A program made the position numbers and the translations under genes. A stretch of DNA of 5,872 bases, from the NCBI GenBank assembly GCA_028717525.1, contig JAQUNT010000167.1, positions 1 through 5,872 on the forward strand, in the 5' to 3' direction. Each line of letters begins with the position of its first letter. Position 1 is the stretch's first letter. Below the pieces are notes generated by a model. That model made no database searches. It saw only the letters and a program-made list of their open reading frames with translations, and was not told the DNA's origin. Below, in pieces: positions 1-5,872 of the stretch. This DNA is from Elusimicrobiota bacterium (lineage in GTDB: Bacteria; Elusimicrobiota; Elusimicrobia; UBA1565; UBA9628).

Positions 1-1
1 C

Positions 2-712
<711 letters not shown>

Positions 713-737
713 TCTCTACGGCAGGGCTCCCCAACGG

Positions 738-767
738 AACCCCGGCCCCCTCAAGGGGGCCGGGGTT
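738..767. terminator. Perfect 13-bp GC-rich hairpin downstream of hppA
   Basis: Arms 738-750 and 755-767 are exact reverse complements (AACCCCGGCCCCC and its partner) around a 4-nt TCAA loop, starting 25 nt after the hppA stop codon. Its position and stability suggest a transcription terminator or a 3'-end stabilising structure for the pyrophosphatase mRNA. No T-tract follows on either strand, so it is not a classical intrinsic terminator. The hairpin is read directly from the sequence; its role is inferred. Confidence 0.6.
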
Positions 768-800
768 GCGCTTGAAGGCGGCTACGCCGCCTTCAAGCGC
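768..800. repeat. Second perfect inverted repeat (15-bp stem) abutting the first hairpin
   Basis: Arms 768-782 and 786-800 are exact reverse complements around the 3-nt loop TAC, or form a 14-bp stem with a 5-nt loop. The stem begins at the base immediately after the preceding hairpin ends, so the RNA would form two stacked stem-loops. No T-tract follows. It could be a second half of a U-less terminator, or a copy of a dispersed palindromic (REP-like) element. Which of these it is cannot be told from one copy. Confidence 0.55.
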
Positions 801-827
801 TCGGTGGGACGGCAGGCCTCTCTCCAA

Positions 828-857
828 TTAAAGAAATCGTTTTAAATGTGCTAGAAT
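828..857 (+). promoter_or_regulatory. Putative extended -10 promoter for the yajC-secDF operon
   Basis: A conspicuous AT-rich island (about 825-857) interrupts the GC-rich DNA just upstream of yajC. It contains TAGAAT (852-857; 5 of 6 matches to TATAAT) preceded by TGC, forming an extended -10 at 849-857. TTAAAG at 828-833 is a weak -35 (3 of 6) with an 18-nt spacer. Transcription would begin near 864, leaving a short leader of about 27 nt before the yajC ATG. This is pattern matching to the sigma70 consensus, and the host sigma preference is unknown. Confidence 0.55.
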
Positions 858-879
858 CTCCCGCCGGTCAAGCTTCTCC

Positions 880-885
880 AAGGAG
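880..885 (+). promoter_or_regulatory. Ribosome binding site of yajC
   Basis: AAGGAG lies 5 nt before the ATG at 891. It is a near-consensus Shine-Dalgarno and fixes this ATG as the start of yajC. Confidence 0.8.
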
Positions 886-890
886 CCATC

Positions 891-1214
891 ATGCCACCAC
901 AAGCGCAGCCCAACCTCTGGGTCAACATGATCCCCATCGCGGCCGTCTTCGTCATCTTCTACTTCTTCCTCATCCGGCCGCAGCAGAAGCAGATGAAGGA
1001 GCACCAGCGCATGCTCGACTCGGTCAAGAAGGGCGACCGCATCCTGACCACGGGCGGGCTCTACGGCACCGTGCTGGGGCTCAAGGGCACGGACCTCGAG
1101 GTGCGCTTCGCGGAGAACGTCAAGCTCACCTTGGCCCGCACCGGCATCGCCAAGGTGCTCTCCGTCGAATCGAGCGAGGCCGCGGCCGAGAAGGCCGGGT
1201 CCGGCCGTTCCTGA
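891..1214 (+). CDS. yajC: Preprotein translocase subunit YajC
   Basis: YajC is a small single-span inner membrane protein that associates with SecD and SecF and with SecYEG/YidC, and assists Sec-dependent export. The 107-aa product has the typical length and layout. It has a short N-terminus, one membrane helix at about residues 12-28, and the family signature FYFFLIRPQQKQMKEH (residues 23-38) entering a basic cytoplasmic face. The conserved KKGDRILTTGGLYGTV block (about 46-61) follows, and then the VRFAENVKLTLART beta-strand region. The C-terminus is an Ala/Glu-rich tail after residue 93. The start is supported by AAGGAG at 880-885. It is the first gene after the putative promoter and lies 10 nt upstream of secD, the standard yajC-secD-secF order. 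A different reading frame over the same span is open but has no such homology. Confidence 0.95.
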   Translation: MPPQAQPNLWVNMIPIAAVFVIFYFFLIRPQQKQMKEHQRMLDSVKKGDRILTTGGLYGTVLGLKGTDLEVRFAENVKLTLARTGIAKVLSVESSEAAAEKAGSGRS

Positions 1215-1224
1215 GGCCCCGACC

Positions 1225-2643
1225 ATGACCAAGAACCAGATCAAGTGGTCGGTCCTCCTGCTCCTGTGCCTGGGCGCCGTGGGCCTGCTCTACCCCACCG
1301 TCAACTGGTACAGCCTGGAGCCGGCCGAGCGCGCCCGCCAGGAGTCCTACCGCATGCGGCCCAAGTTCATCCTGAACCTCGGCCTGGACCTGCGCGGCGG
1401 GACCCACATGCTCATGGAGCTCGACGTCACCAAGCTCGACCCCAAGGCCGACGTCAACGACGCCATGGCGCGGGCCATCGAGATCATCCGCAACCGCGTG
1501 GACCAGTTCGGCGTGGCCGAGCCCCTTATCGTGCGCCAGGGCCTGCGCTGGATCGTGGTGCAGCTGCCCGGCATCACCAACTCCGAGCAGGCCAAGGAAC
1601 TGGTGGGCAAGACGGCCCTGCTGCAGTTCCGCATGGTCGACGAGTCCGAGACCGCCCAGAAGGCCCTGGGCAAGATCGCGGAGCTGGGCGTGGCCGCCTT
1701 CAGCGGGCCCAAGGTCTCCACCGCGGCGGCCAAGCTCGTGCCCGAGGGCACCGAGCTCTTCGCGGGCAAGGAGAGCGCGCTCTACCTGCTCAAGAATGAG
1801 GTGCCGCTGACGGGCGCGGCCCTGGACACCGCGCGCGTCGAGACCGCGGGCGGAGACTACGGCATGCCCGTGGTGGCCTTCAAGTTCAAGCCCGAGGCCG
1901 CCGCGATCTTCACCAACCTGACCAGCGCCAATGTGGGCAAGCACATGGCCATCGTCCTGGACGATGTGGTTTACTCGGCCCCCGTCATCAAGTCCCGCAT
2001 CAGCGGCGGCTCCGGAATCATCGAGGGCCAGTTCACGGCCGACGACGCGCGCAACCTGGCCATCGTGCTGCGCGCCGGCGCCCTGCCCGCCCCGGTCAAC
2101 CTCATCGAGGAGCGCACCGTGGGCCCGAGCCTGGGCGAGGACTCCATCCGCGCCGGCATCCGGGCCAGCCTGGTGGGCCTGGCCCTGGTCGTGATCTTCA
2201 TGGTGTTCTACTACCGCATGTCCGGCGCGGTGGCCTGCTCGGCCCTGACCCTCAACCTCCTGTTCCTGATGGCCTTCATGGCCTACTTCAAGGCCACGCT
2301 CACCTTGCCCGGCATCGCGGGCGTCATCCTGAGCCTGGCCATGGCCGTGGACGCCAACGTGCTCATCTGCGAGCGCATCCGCGAGGAGCTCAGGCTGGGC
2401 AAGCCCGTGCGCCTGGCCGTGGACCAGGGCTACGACCGGGCCTTCTCCGCCATCTTCGACGGCAACCTCACGACGATACTCTCGGCGGTGTTCCTGTTCC
2501 AGTTCGGGACCGGGCCCATCAAGGGCTTCGCCGTGACCTTGATCATGGGCCTGTGCATCAGCATGGTCACCGCGATCTACGTGACGCGGCTGATCTTCGA
2601 TTCCTACCTTTCCGCCAATCCCGTAGAGGAGCTGTCGATCTAA
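1225..2643 (+). CDS. secD: Protein translocase subunit SecD
   Basis: With SecF, SecD forms the RND-like inner membrane complex that uses the proton or sodium gradient to pull exported proteins out of SecYEG on the periplasmic side. The 472-aa product has TM1 at about residues 8-24. The hallmark LGLDLRGGTHMLMELD (52-67) comes next, then the large periplasmic P1 region (about 68-305, including ARAIEIIRNRVDQFGVAEP and the LRAGALPAP block). A five-helix bundle follows at about 310-330, 334-354, 360-380, 410-428 and 434-458. The TM4 motif MAVDANVLICERIREE (373-388) is present, including Asp376 in the position of the transmembrane carboxylate needed for ion coupling. So is FDGNLTTILSAV (411-422). 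It is shorter than E. coli SecD (615 aa), mainly in P1, which is common in other phyla. GAGG at 1213-1216, overlapping the yajC stop codon, serves as a Shine-Dalgarno 8 nt before the ATG. A long antisense frame across the gene looks like a codon-bias artefact. Confidence 0.97.
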   Translation: MTKNQIKWSVLLLLCLGAVGLLYPTVNWYSLEPAERARQESYRMRPKFILNLGLDLRGGTHMLMELDVTKLDPKADVNDAMARAIEIIRNRVDQFGVAEPLIVRQGLRWIVVQLPGITNSEQAKELVGKTALLQFRMVDESETAQKALGKIAELGVAAFSGPKVSTAAAKLVPEGTELFAGKESALYLLKNEVPLTGAALDTARVETAGGDYGMPVVAFKFKPEAAAIFTNLTSANVGKHMAIVLDDVVYSAPVIKSRISGGSGIIEGQFTADDARNLAIVLRAGALPAPVNLIEERTVGPSLGEDSIRAGIRASLVGLALVVIFMVFYYRMSGAVACSALTLNLLFLMAFMAYFKATLTLPGIAGVILSLAMAVDANVLICERIREELRLGKPVRLAVDQGYDRAFSAIFDGNLTTILSAVFLFQFGTGPIKGFAVTLIMGLCISMVTAIYVTRLIFDSYLSANPVEELSI

Positions 2644-2644
2644 C

Positions 2645-3613
2645 ATGGAACTCTTCCGAAAGCCGAACATCGACTTCATCGGGCACCGCGGCCTGGCCAT
2701 CGCGGTCTCGGCCGTCATCCTCTTCGGGGGCGGCCTGGCGATCGCGCTGAAGGGCTTCAACTACTCGATCGAGTTCACGGGCGGCACGCTCCTGCAGGTG
2801 GCCTTCCCCAAGCCCATCGAGATGGCGGAGCTGCGCTCCCGCCTGGACGGGGCCGGCTTCCGGCCGGAGATCCAGACCGTGAGCGCGGCGGGCGGCAAGC
2901 TCAGCTACATCCTGCGCGAGAAGGGCAGCGAGGCGGCCGTGGCCGCGGAGTCCGACCGCATCATGAAGGCGCTCCGGGAGACCTTCGCGGAGAACCCTCC
3001 CATCCTGGAGAAGAAGGACTTCGTGGGGCCGGTGGTGGGCAAGGACCTCAAGCGCCGCACCTACTGGGCCATCTTCCTGAGCCTGCTGGGCATCGTGATC
3101 TACGTGGCCTTCCGCTTCTCCAACCCGGTCTGGGGCGCGGCGGGCGTGCTGGCGCTCTTCCACGACGTGGTGGGGACGTCCGCGGTGTTCTGCATCGCCG
3201 GCCTGGAGGTGGACCTGCTCATCGTCACCGCCCTGCTCACCATCGCGGGCTACTCCATCAATGACACCATCGTCATCTTCGACCGGATGCGCGAGAACCT
3301 GCGCGTCAAGCGCGGGGCCACCTTCCGGGAGATCGTCAACTCATCCATCAACGAGACCCTCTCCCGGACCCTCATCACGGTGTTCACCGTGCAGATCGTC
3401 TGCATCGTCCTCTACGTCTTCGGGGGGCCGGTGCTGAGGAACTTCTCCCTGGCTTTGATCATCGGCAACATCCTGGGCAGCTGGTCGACCATCATGGCTT
3501 CCGCCTGCCTCATCTATGAGTGGGAGACCCGCCTCGGCGGCCGCAAGCACGTCGAGGTGCCGGCCGCGGTCAAGGGCGGCAAGGCCCTCAAGAAGCTCAA
3601 GGGGAATGCGTAA
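2645..3613 (+). CDS. secF: Protein translocase subunit SecF
   Basis: SecF is the partner of SecD in the export-driving membrane complex. The 322-aa product is of normal length. It has TM1 at about residues 15-34, then the SecF signature here reading SIEFTGGT (41-48; GIDFTGG is more usual), and a small periplasmic domain (about 49-135). The five-helix bundle begins at about 138, with FHDVV (172-176), the TM4 motif GYSINDTIVIFDRMREN (202-218), NETLSRTLIT (236-245) carrying the conserved Arg241, and a final helix ending near 291. The C-terminal tail is Lys-rich (residues 301-320). The start lies 1 nt after the secD stop. AGAGGAG at 2625-2631 inside the secD end is a rather distant Shine-Dalgarno (13 nt), so translation is probably coupled to secD. 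The two genes are separate here, not fused as in some Firmicutes and Thermus. Confidence 0.97.
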   Translation: MELFRKPNIDFIGHRGLAIAVSAVILFGGGLAIALKGFNYSIEFTGGTLLQVAFPKPIEMAELRSRLDGAGFRPEIQTVSAAGGKLSYILREKGSEAAVAAESDRIMKALRETFAENPPILEKKDFVGPVVGKDLKRRTYWAIFLSLLGIVIYVAFRFSNPVWGAAGVLALFHDVVGTSAVFCIAGLEVDLLIVTALLTIAGYSINDTIVIFDRMRENLRVKRGATFREIVNSSINETLSRTLITVFTVQIVCIVLYVFGGPVLRNFSLALIIGNILGSWSTIMASACLIYEWETRLGGRKHVEVPAAVKGGKALKKLKGNA

Positions 3614-4181
3614 GGTCAAGGGCTTCAAGCTTGTCCTCAGGCCCGCGGAGGTCAAGCGCCGCGCCAAGAAGGCCGGCCTGGAGCTCGCGGCGCTGGGTCT
3701 GGGCGACGAGGAGCTGCACAAGCTGCTGGCCGGGGCCTCCAAGACCATCGTCCCGGCCGTGCTCTTCGAGACCTTCAAGCACCCCGACGCGGACGCCGCC
3801 GCCCTCTCCCCCATCCCGGGCCTGGCCTACAGCCTCATCCTGGCCACCTTGGGGCCCGGCTTCACCCCGGCCAAGGAGGCTGCCCGGGAGGGCTCGGCGG
3901 AGACCTACGCCCTGTGGGGGATCGTGGAGGCCGTAGCCCTCGAAGAGGCGGTGCGCTTCGCCGCGGGCCTGCTGGAGGAGGAGGCGGCCAAGGATGCCTG
4001 CACCTTGAGCCCCTGGAACGCCATCGCGGAGCCCGGCGCCCTGGACACGGTACTGCGCAAGCTCGACGCCGGCAAGATCGAGGTGCGCCTGCACGAGGGC
4101 CGGCTCGACCCGCCGGCCACGTCCGCGGTGAGCCTGGGCTGGCTGGCCCAGTCCCGGGCGCGCAAGCCCAAGAAGGATTGA
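3606..4181 (+). CDS. Possible methionine synthase activation domain-like protein (degenerate)
   Basis: This is a 191-aa soluble protein with no signal peptide or membrane helix, and basic at both ends. I do not recognise it with certainty. Its layout resembles the stand-alone B12-dependent methionine synthase (MetH) activation-domain family (TM0269-like). Residues 11-57 look like its N-terminal part (LRPAEVKRRAKKAGLE, then TIVPAVLFETF). ATLGPGF (80-86) is followed by a helix-rich middle. Residues 132-178 give LSPW, LDAGKIEVRLHEG and PATSAVSLGW, matching the family's SPGY, LDA-KIGV-L and P-KS-SG blocks. The AdoMet-binding RxxxGY of MetH is not kept: the equivalent stretch reads CTLSPWN, without the Arg or Gly-Tyr. 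It may therefore be non-catalytic or have another ligand. The ATG at 3606 overlaps the end of secF by 8 nt. AAGGGGA abuts that ATG, too close to be a normal Shine-Dalgarno, so coupling to secF is likely. An upstream in-frame ATG at 3516 would give an unconvincing Arg/Ser-rich extension. Confidence 0.8.
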   Translation: MRKVKGFKLVLRPAEVKRRAKKAGLELAALGLGDEELHKLLAGASKTIVPAVLFETFKHPDADAAALSPIPGLAYSLILATLGPGFTPAKEAAREGSAETYALWGIVEAVALEEAVRFAAGLLEEEAAKDACTLSPWNAIAEPGALDTVLRKLDAGKIEVRLHEGRLDPPATSAVSLGWLAQSRARKPKKD

Positions 4182-4825
4182 GCATCCTCCGCCGCCTCGC
4201 CCCCTATCTCGCCTTCCTCTACGTTTCCTTCGTCGGCCTGACCTCCCGCCTGCGCTGGCTGGGGGCCGAGCACCTGGCCGCGGCGCGCCGGGTCAAGGGC
4301 CGGGCCGACGGGCCCGTGGTCTACGCCTTCTGGCACCAGCGCCAGGTCTTCTTCACCTGGACCCACCGCGGGGCGCACATGAAGGTCCTGGTCAGCCGCA
4401 GCCGGGACGGAGAGATCATCGCGCGGGCCATGAGCCTCTTCCGCATCGATTCCTGCCGGGGCTCGTCTTCCCGAGGCGCGGCGACCGCCGCCCGCGAGCT
4501 GCTCGAGGCGCTGGCCGCCGGCTGGGACGTCGCGGTCACCTGCGACGGCCCGAAGGGGCCGGCGCGCGAGGTCAAACCCGGCATCCTGTACCTCGCCCAG
4601 AAGTCCGGCCTGCCCATCGTGCCCATCGCCAACGCGGTCTCGCGCAAGCTCGAATTCCATCGCGCCTGGGACCGGTTCCAGGTCCCCCTCCCGTTCTCGC
4701 GCGCCGTGGTCCGGCACGGACCGGCGCTCATCGTGGGGCCCCAGGACGACCTGGCGGCCAAGGCCAAGGAGCTCAAGGCCGCTCTGGACCGGGTGACGGA
4801 CGAGGCGGACCGGGAGGTGTCCTGA
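4178..4825 (+). CDS. DUF374-family lysophospholipid / lipid A-type acyltransferase
   Basis: This is a member of the LPLAT superfamily, DUF374 branch, a predicted membrane-associated acyltransferase of the inner leaflet, often encoded beside waaA and presumed to act on lipid A precursors or lysophospholipids. The 215-aa product has an N-terminal hydrophobic stretch (about residues 7-22). The catalytic-type block AFWHQRQVFF (50-59) holds His53. SRSRDGEIIARAM (73-85), RGSSSRGAATA (94-104), TCDGPKGPAREVKPG (111-125) and GLPIVPIANAVSR (134-146 region) follow, and then WDRFQVPLPFSRAVVRHG (about 144-161). This is the full order of conserved blocks for the family. The best start is TTG at 4178, which overlaps the preceding stop as TTGA and puts the protein in register just before the membrane segment. 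No ATG or GTG fits, and extending upstream only enters an Arg/Gly-rich wrong-frame stretch. AAGGA sits directly against the TTG, so expression probably depends on coupling. Substrate is not determinable from sequence. Confidence 0.9.
   Translation: MSILRRLAPYLAFLYVSFVGLTSRLRWLGAEHLAAARRVKGRADGPVVYAFWHQRQVFFTWTHRGAHMKVLVSRSRDGEIIARAMSLFRIDSCRGSSSRGAATAARELLEALAAGWDVAVTCDGPKGPAREVKPGILYLAQKSGLPIVPIANAVSRKLEFHRAWDRFQVPLPFSRAVVRHGPALIVGPQDDLAAKAKELKAALDRVTDEADREVS
4812..4818 (+). promoter_or_regulatory. Ribosome binding site deciding the waaA start
   Basis: GGGAGGT lies 6 nt before the ATG at 4825, inside the end of the acyltransferase gene. It favours ATG 4825 over the in-frame ATG at 4882, whose upstream purine run (4862-4870) is farther from its start codon. 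Confidence 0.75.
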
Positions 4826-5872
4826 TGCCCGGCGTCCCGGCGCCGCGCCAGGACATCCGGCCGGAAGGGACCTCGGTCCCCATGGCCCTCCTGGTCCTGG
4901 CCGCGCTCAACCTGGCCGCGCCCTTGGTCGTGCTGGCCATCCTGGCCAAGTTTATCTTCTCGGCGCGGCGCGGGCTCCTGCGCGACCTGCCCGCGGAGCT
5001 GAGCGAGCGCCTGGGCGGCCTGCCCGAGGCCGCGCTGGCCAGGCTCGCGGGCCGGCCGGTGCTCTGGGTCCACGCGGCCTCCGCCGGCGAGGTCGCGGCC
5101 GTCTCCGAAGTCCTGCGCCGGCTGCGCGAGCGCCCGGCGGCCCCGGCCGTGCTGCTCACCACCACCACGCGCGCGGGCCGGGAGGCCGCGGCGCGGCTGT
5201 CCAGCGTGGACGCGGCCGCCCTGGCGCCCATCGACTGCTGGCCCGCGGTCCGGCGCTTCCTGCGCCTGGCCCGGCCCTACGCCCTGCTCATCGTGGAGAC
5301 CGAGCTGTGGCCCAACATGATCGAGTTCTCCGCGCGCGCGGGCCTGCGCATCGGCGTGGTCAACGGCCGCATCTCGCAGGAGAGCTTCCCCCGCTACCGG
5401 CTCGCCGCGCCGTGGCTGCGCCGCTTCCTGGAGCGCCTCGACCGGGTGGCGGCGCGCACCGAGACGGACGGCCGGCGTTTCGTGGCCCTGGGCGTGCCCG
5501 AGGACCGGGTCCGGGTCGCCGGCAACATGAAGTACGACCGCCTGGCCAGCGGCGACGAGCGGGGCCGCGCGGAACTCTCGCGTCTGGGCTGGCTGGCCTG
5601 TCCGGTCCTGGTGGCGGCCAGCACTCATCCCGGCGAAGAGGAGGTCCTGCTGGAGGCGTTCTGCGGCTTGCGCCGGGAAAGGCCGGAGCTCAAGCTCGTG
5701 CTGGCTCCGCGCCACGTGGAGCGCGCCGCCGCTGCGGCGGCAGCCCTGGAGAAAGCGGGGCTGGCGTTCTGCAGGCTGGGCCGCGAGGCCCCGGCCGGGT
5801 CCTGCGTGCTGCTGGTAGACGCCATGGGCTGGCTGCCCTCCTTCTTCGCCTGCGCGGCGGCGGCCTTCGTGG
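4825..5872 (+). CDS. waaA: 3-deoxy-D-manno-octulosonic acid (Kdo) transferase WaaA, 3' truncated
   Basis: WaaA transfers Kdo from CMP-Kdo to the lipid A precursor at the cytoplasmic face of the inner membrane, an early step of LPS core assembly. The window holds 349 codons of a family usually about 420-430 aa; the frame runs off the right edge. A membrane anchor lies at about residues 19-42. The GT-B N-domain has WVHAASAGEV (81-90), whose Glu89 matches the family's catalytic Glu, and LIVETELWPN (155-164). After GNMKYD (223-228) the C-domain has ASTHPGEEEVLL (245-256), LVLAPRHVER (271-280) and DAMGWLPSFFACAAAAFV at the cut end, the start of the CMP-Kdo-binding region. The ATG overlaps the upstream stop by 1 nt (TGATG) and has a strong Shine-Dalgarno. 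This start gives about 19 mainly polar residues before the anchor that E. coli WaaA lacks; the ATG at 4882 would remove them. One frame only is open through this stretch with recognisable homology. Confidence 0.95.
   Translation, partial: MPGVPAPRQDIRPEGTSVPMALLVLAALNLAAPLVVLAILAKFIFSARRGLLRDLPAELSERLGGLPEAALARLAGRPVLWVHAASAGEVAAVSEVLRRLRERPAAPAVLLTTTTRAGREAAARLSSVDAAALAPIDCWPAVRRFLRLARPYALLIVETELWPNMIEFSARAGLRIGVVNGRISQESFPRYRLAAPWLRRFLERLDRVAARTETDGRRFVALGVPEDRVRVAGNMKYDRLASGDERGRAELSRLGWLACPVLVAASTHPGEEEVLLEAFCGLRRERPELKLVLAPRHVERAAAAAAALEKAGLAFCRLGREAPAGSCVLLVDAMGWLPSFFACAAAAFV

Noticed and set aside
738..800. A classical Rho-independent terminator
   Set aside because: The hairpins are strong, but no T-run follows either of them, so I call them structured elements with a possible terminator role only.
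713..890. A small RNA, riboswitch or short gene in the intergenic region
   Set aside because: Apart from the two hairpins, promoter and Shine-Dalgarno, there is no recognisable riboswitch core or tRNA shape, and no short frame with a credible start.
1126..2760. A very long open frame on the - strand across secD
   Set aside because: It is rich in Gly, His, Ala and Gln with no recognisable motif, lies opposite a clear secD, and is what strong G/C third-position bias produces in antisense frames.
3516..3605. An earlier ATG start for the gene following secF
   Set aside because: It would add 30 Arg/Ser/Ala-rich residues that are an out-of-frame reading of the secF end, whereas ATG 3606 at the secF stop fits the operon pattern.
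4321..5715. A long open frame on the - strand across the acyltransferase and waaA genes
   Set aside because: It has low-complexity composition (Arg, Gln, Gly, Ala), spans two well-supported genes on the other strand, and has no family signature.

Overview
The window is strongly GC-rich, with G or C at most third codon positions, and every gene I can support lies on the + strand. The contents point to a Gram-negative-type bacterium with an outer membrane: a Kdo transferase (waaA) and a DUF374-type acyltransferase, next to the Sec translocase accessory genes. A membrane pyrophosphatase, separate yajC, secD and secF, and a companion resembling the methionine synthase activation domain would fit a high-GC lineage such as Elusimicrobiota or a deltaproteobacteria-like group. 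That placement is a weak inference, because no rRNA or other marker is present.

Layout: (1) nt 2-712, the C-terminal part of a membrane-bound ion-pumping pyrophosphatase (hppA), cut by the left edge. (2) nt 713-890, a 178-nt intergenic region. It holds two abutting perfect hairpins (738-767 and 768-800), then an AT-rich island with an extended -10 promoter (about 828-857) and a good Shine-Dalgarno for yajC. (3) nt 891-3613, yajC-secD-secF, the accessory complex that uses ion-motive force to help SecYEG export. (4) nt 3606-4181, a 191-aa protein that looks like a degenerate relative of the B12-dependent methionine synthase activation domain. (5) nt 4178-4825, a DUF374-family lysophospholipid/lipid A-type acyltransferase starting at TTG. 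(6) nt 4825-5872, waaA (kdtA), cut by the right edge.

From yajC onward the genes are packed with gaps of 10 and 1 nt and then overlaps of 8, 4 and 1 nt. This suggests one polycistronic, translationally coupled operon running from the promoter near 850 past the right edge. It joins protein export to building of the lipid A/Kdo part of the outer membrane. The pyrophosphatase upstream is probably a separate unit ending at the hairpins; the ion gradient it makes could power SecDF, but that link is conjecture.

The window is mostly ordinary housekeeping DNA. I see no defence system, mobile element, CRISPR array or RNA gene. The points most worth a second look are an unusual residue at the K+-dependence site of the pyrophosphatase, the twin hairpins, and the methionine synthase activation-like protein that lacks the AdoMet-binding motif.
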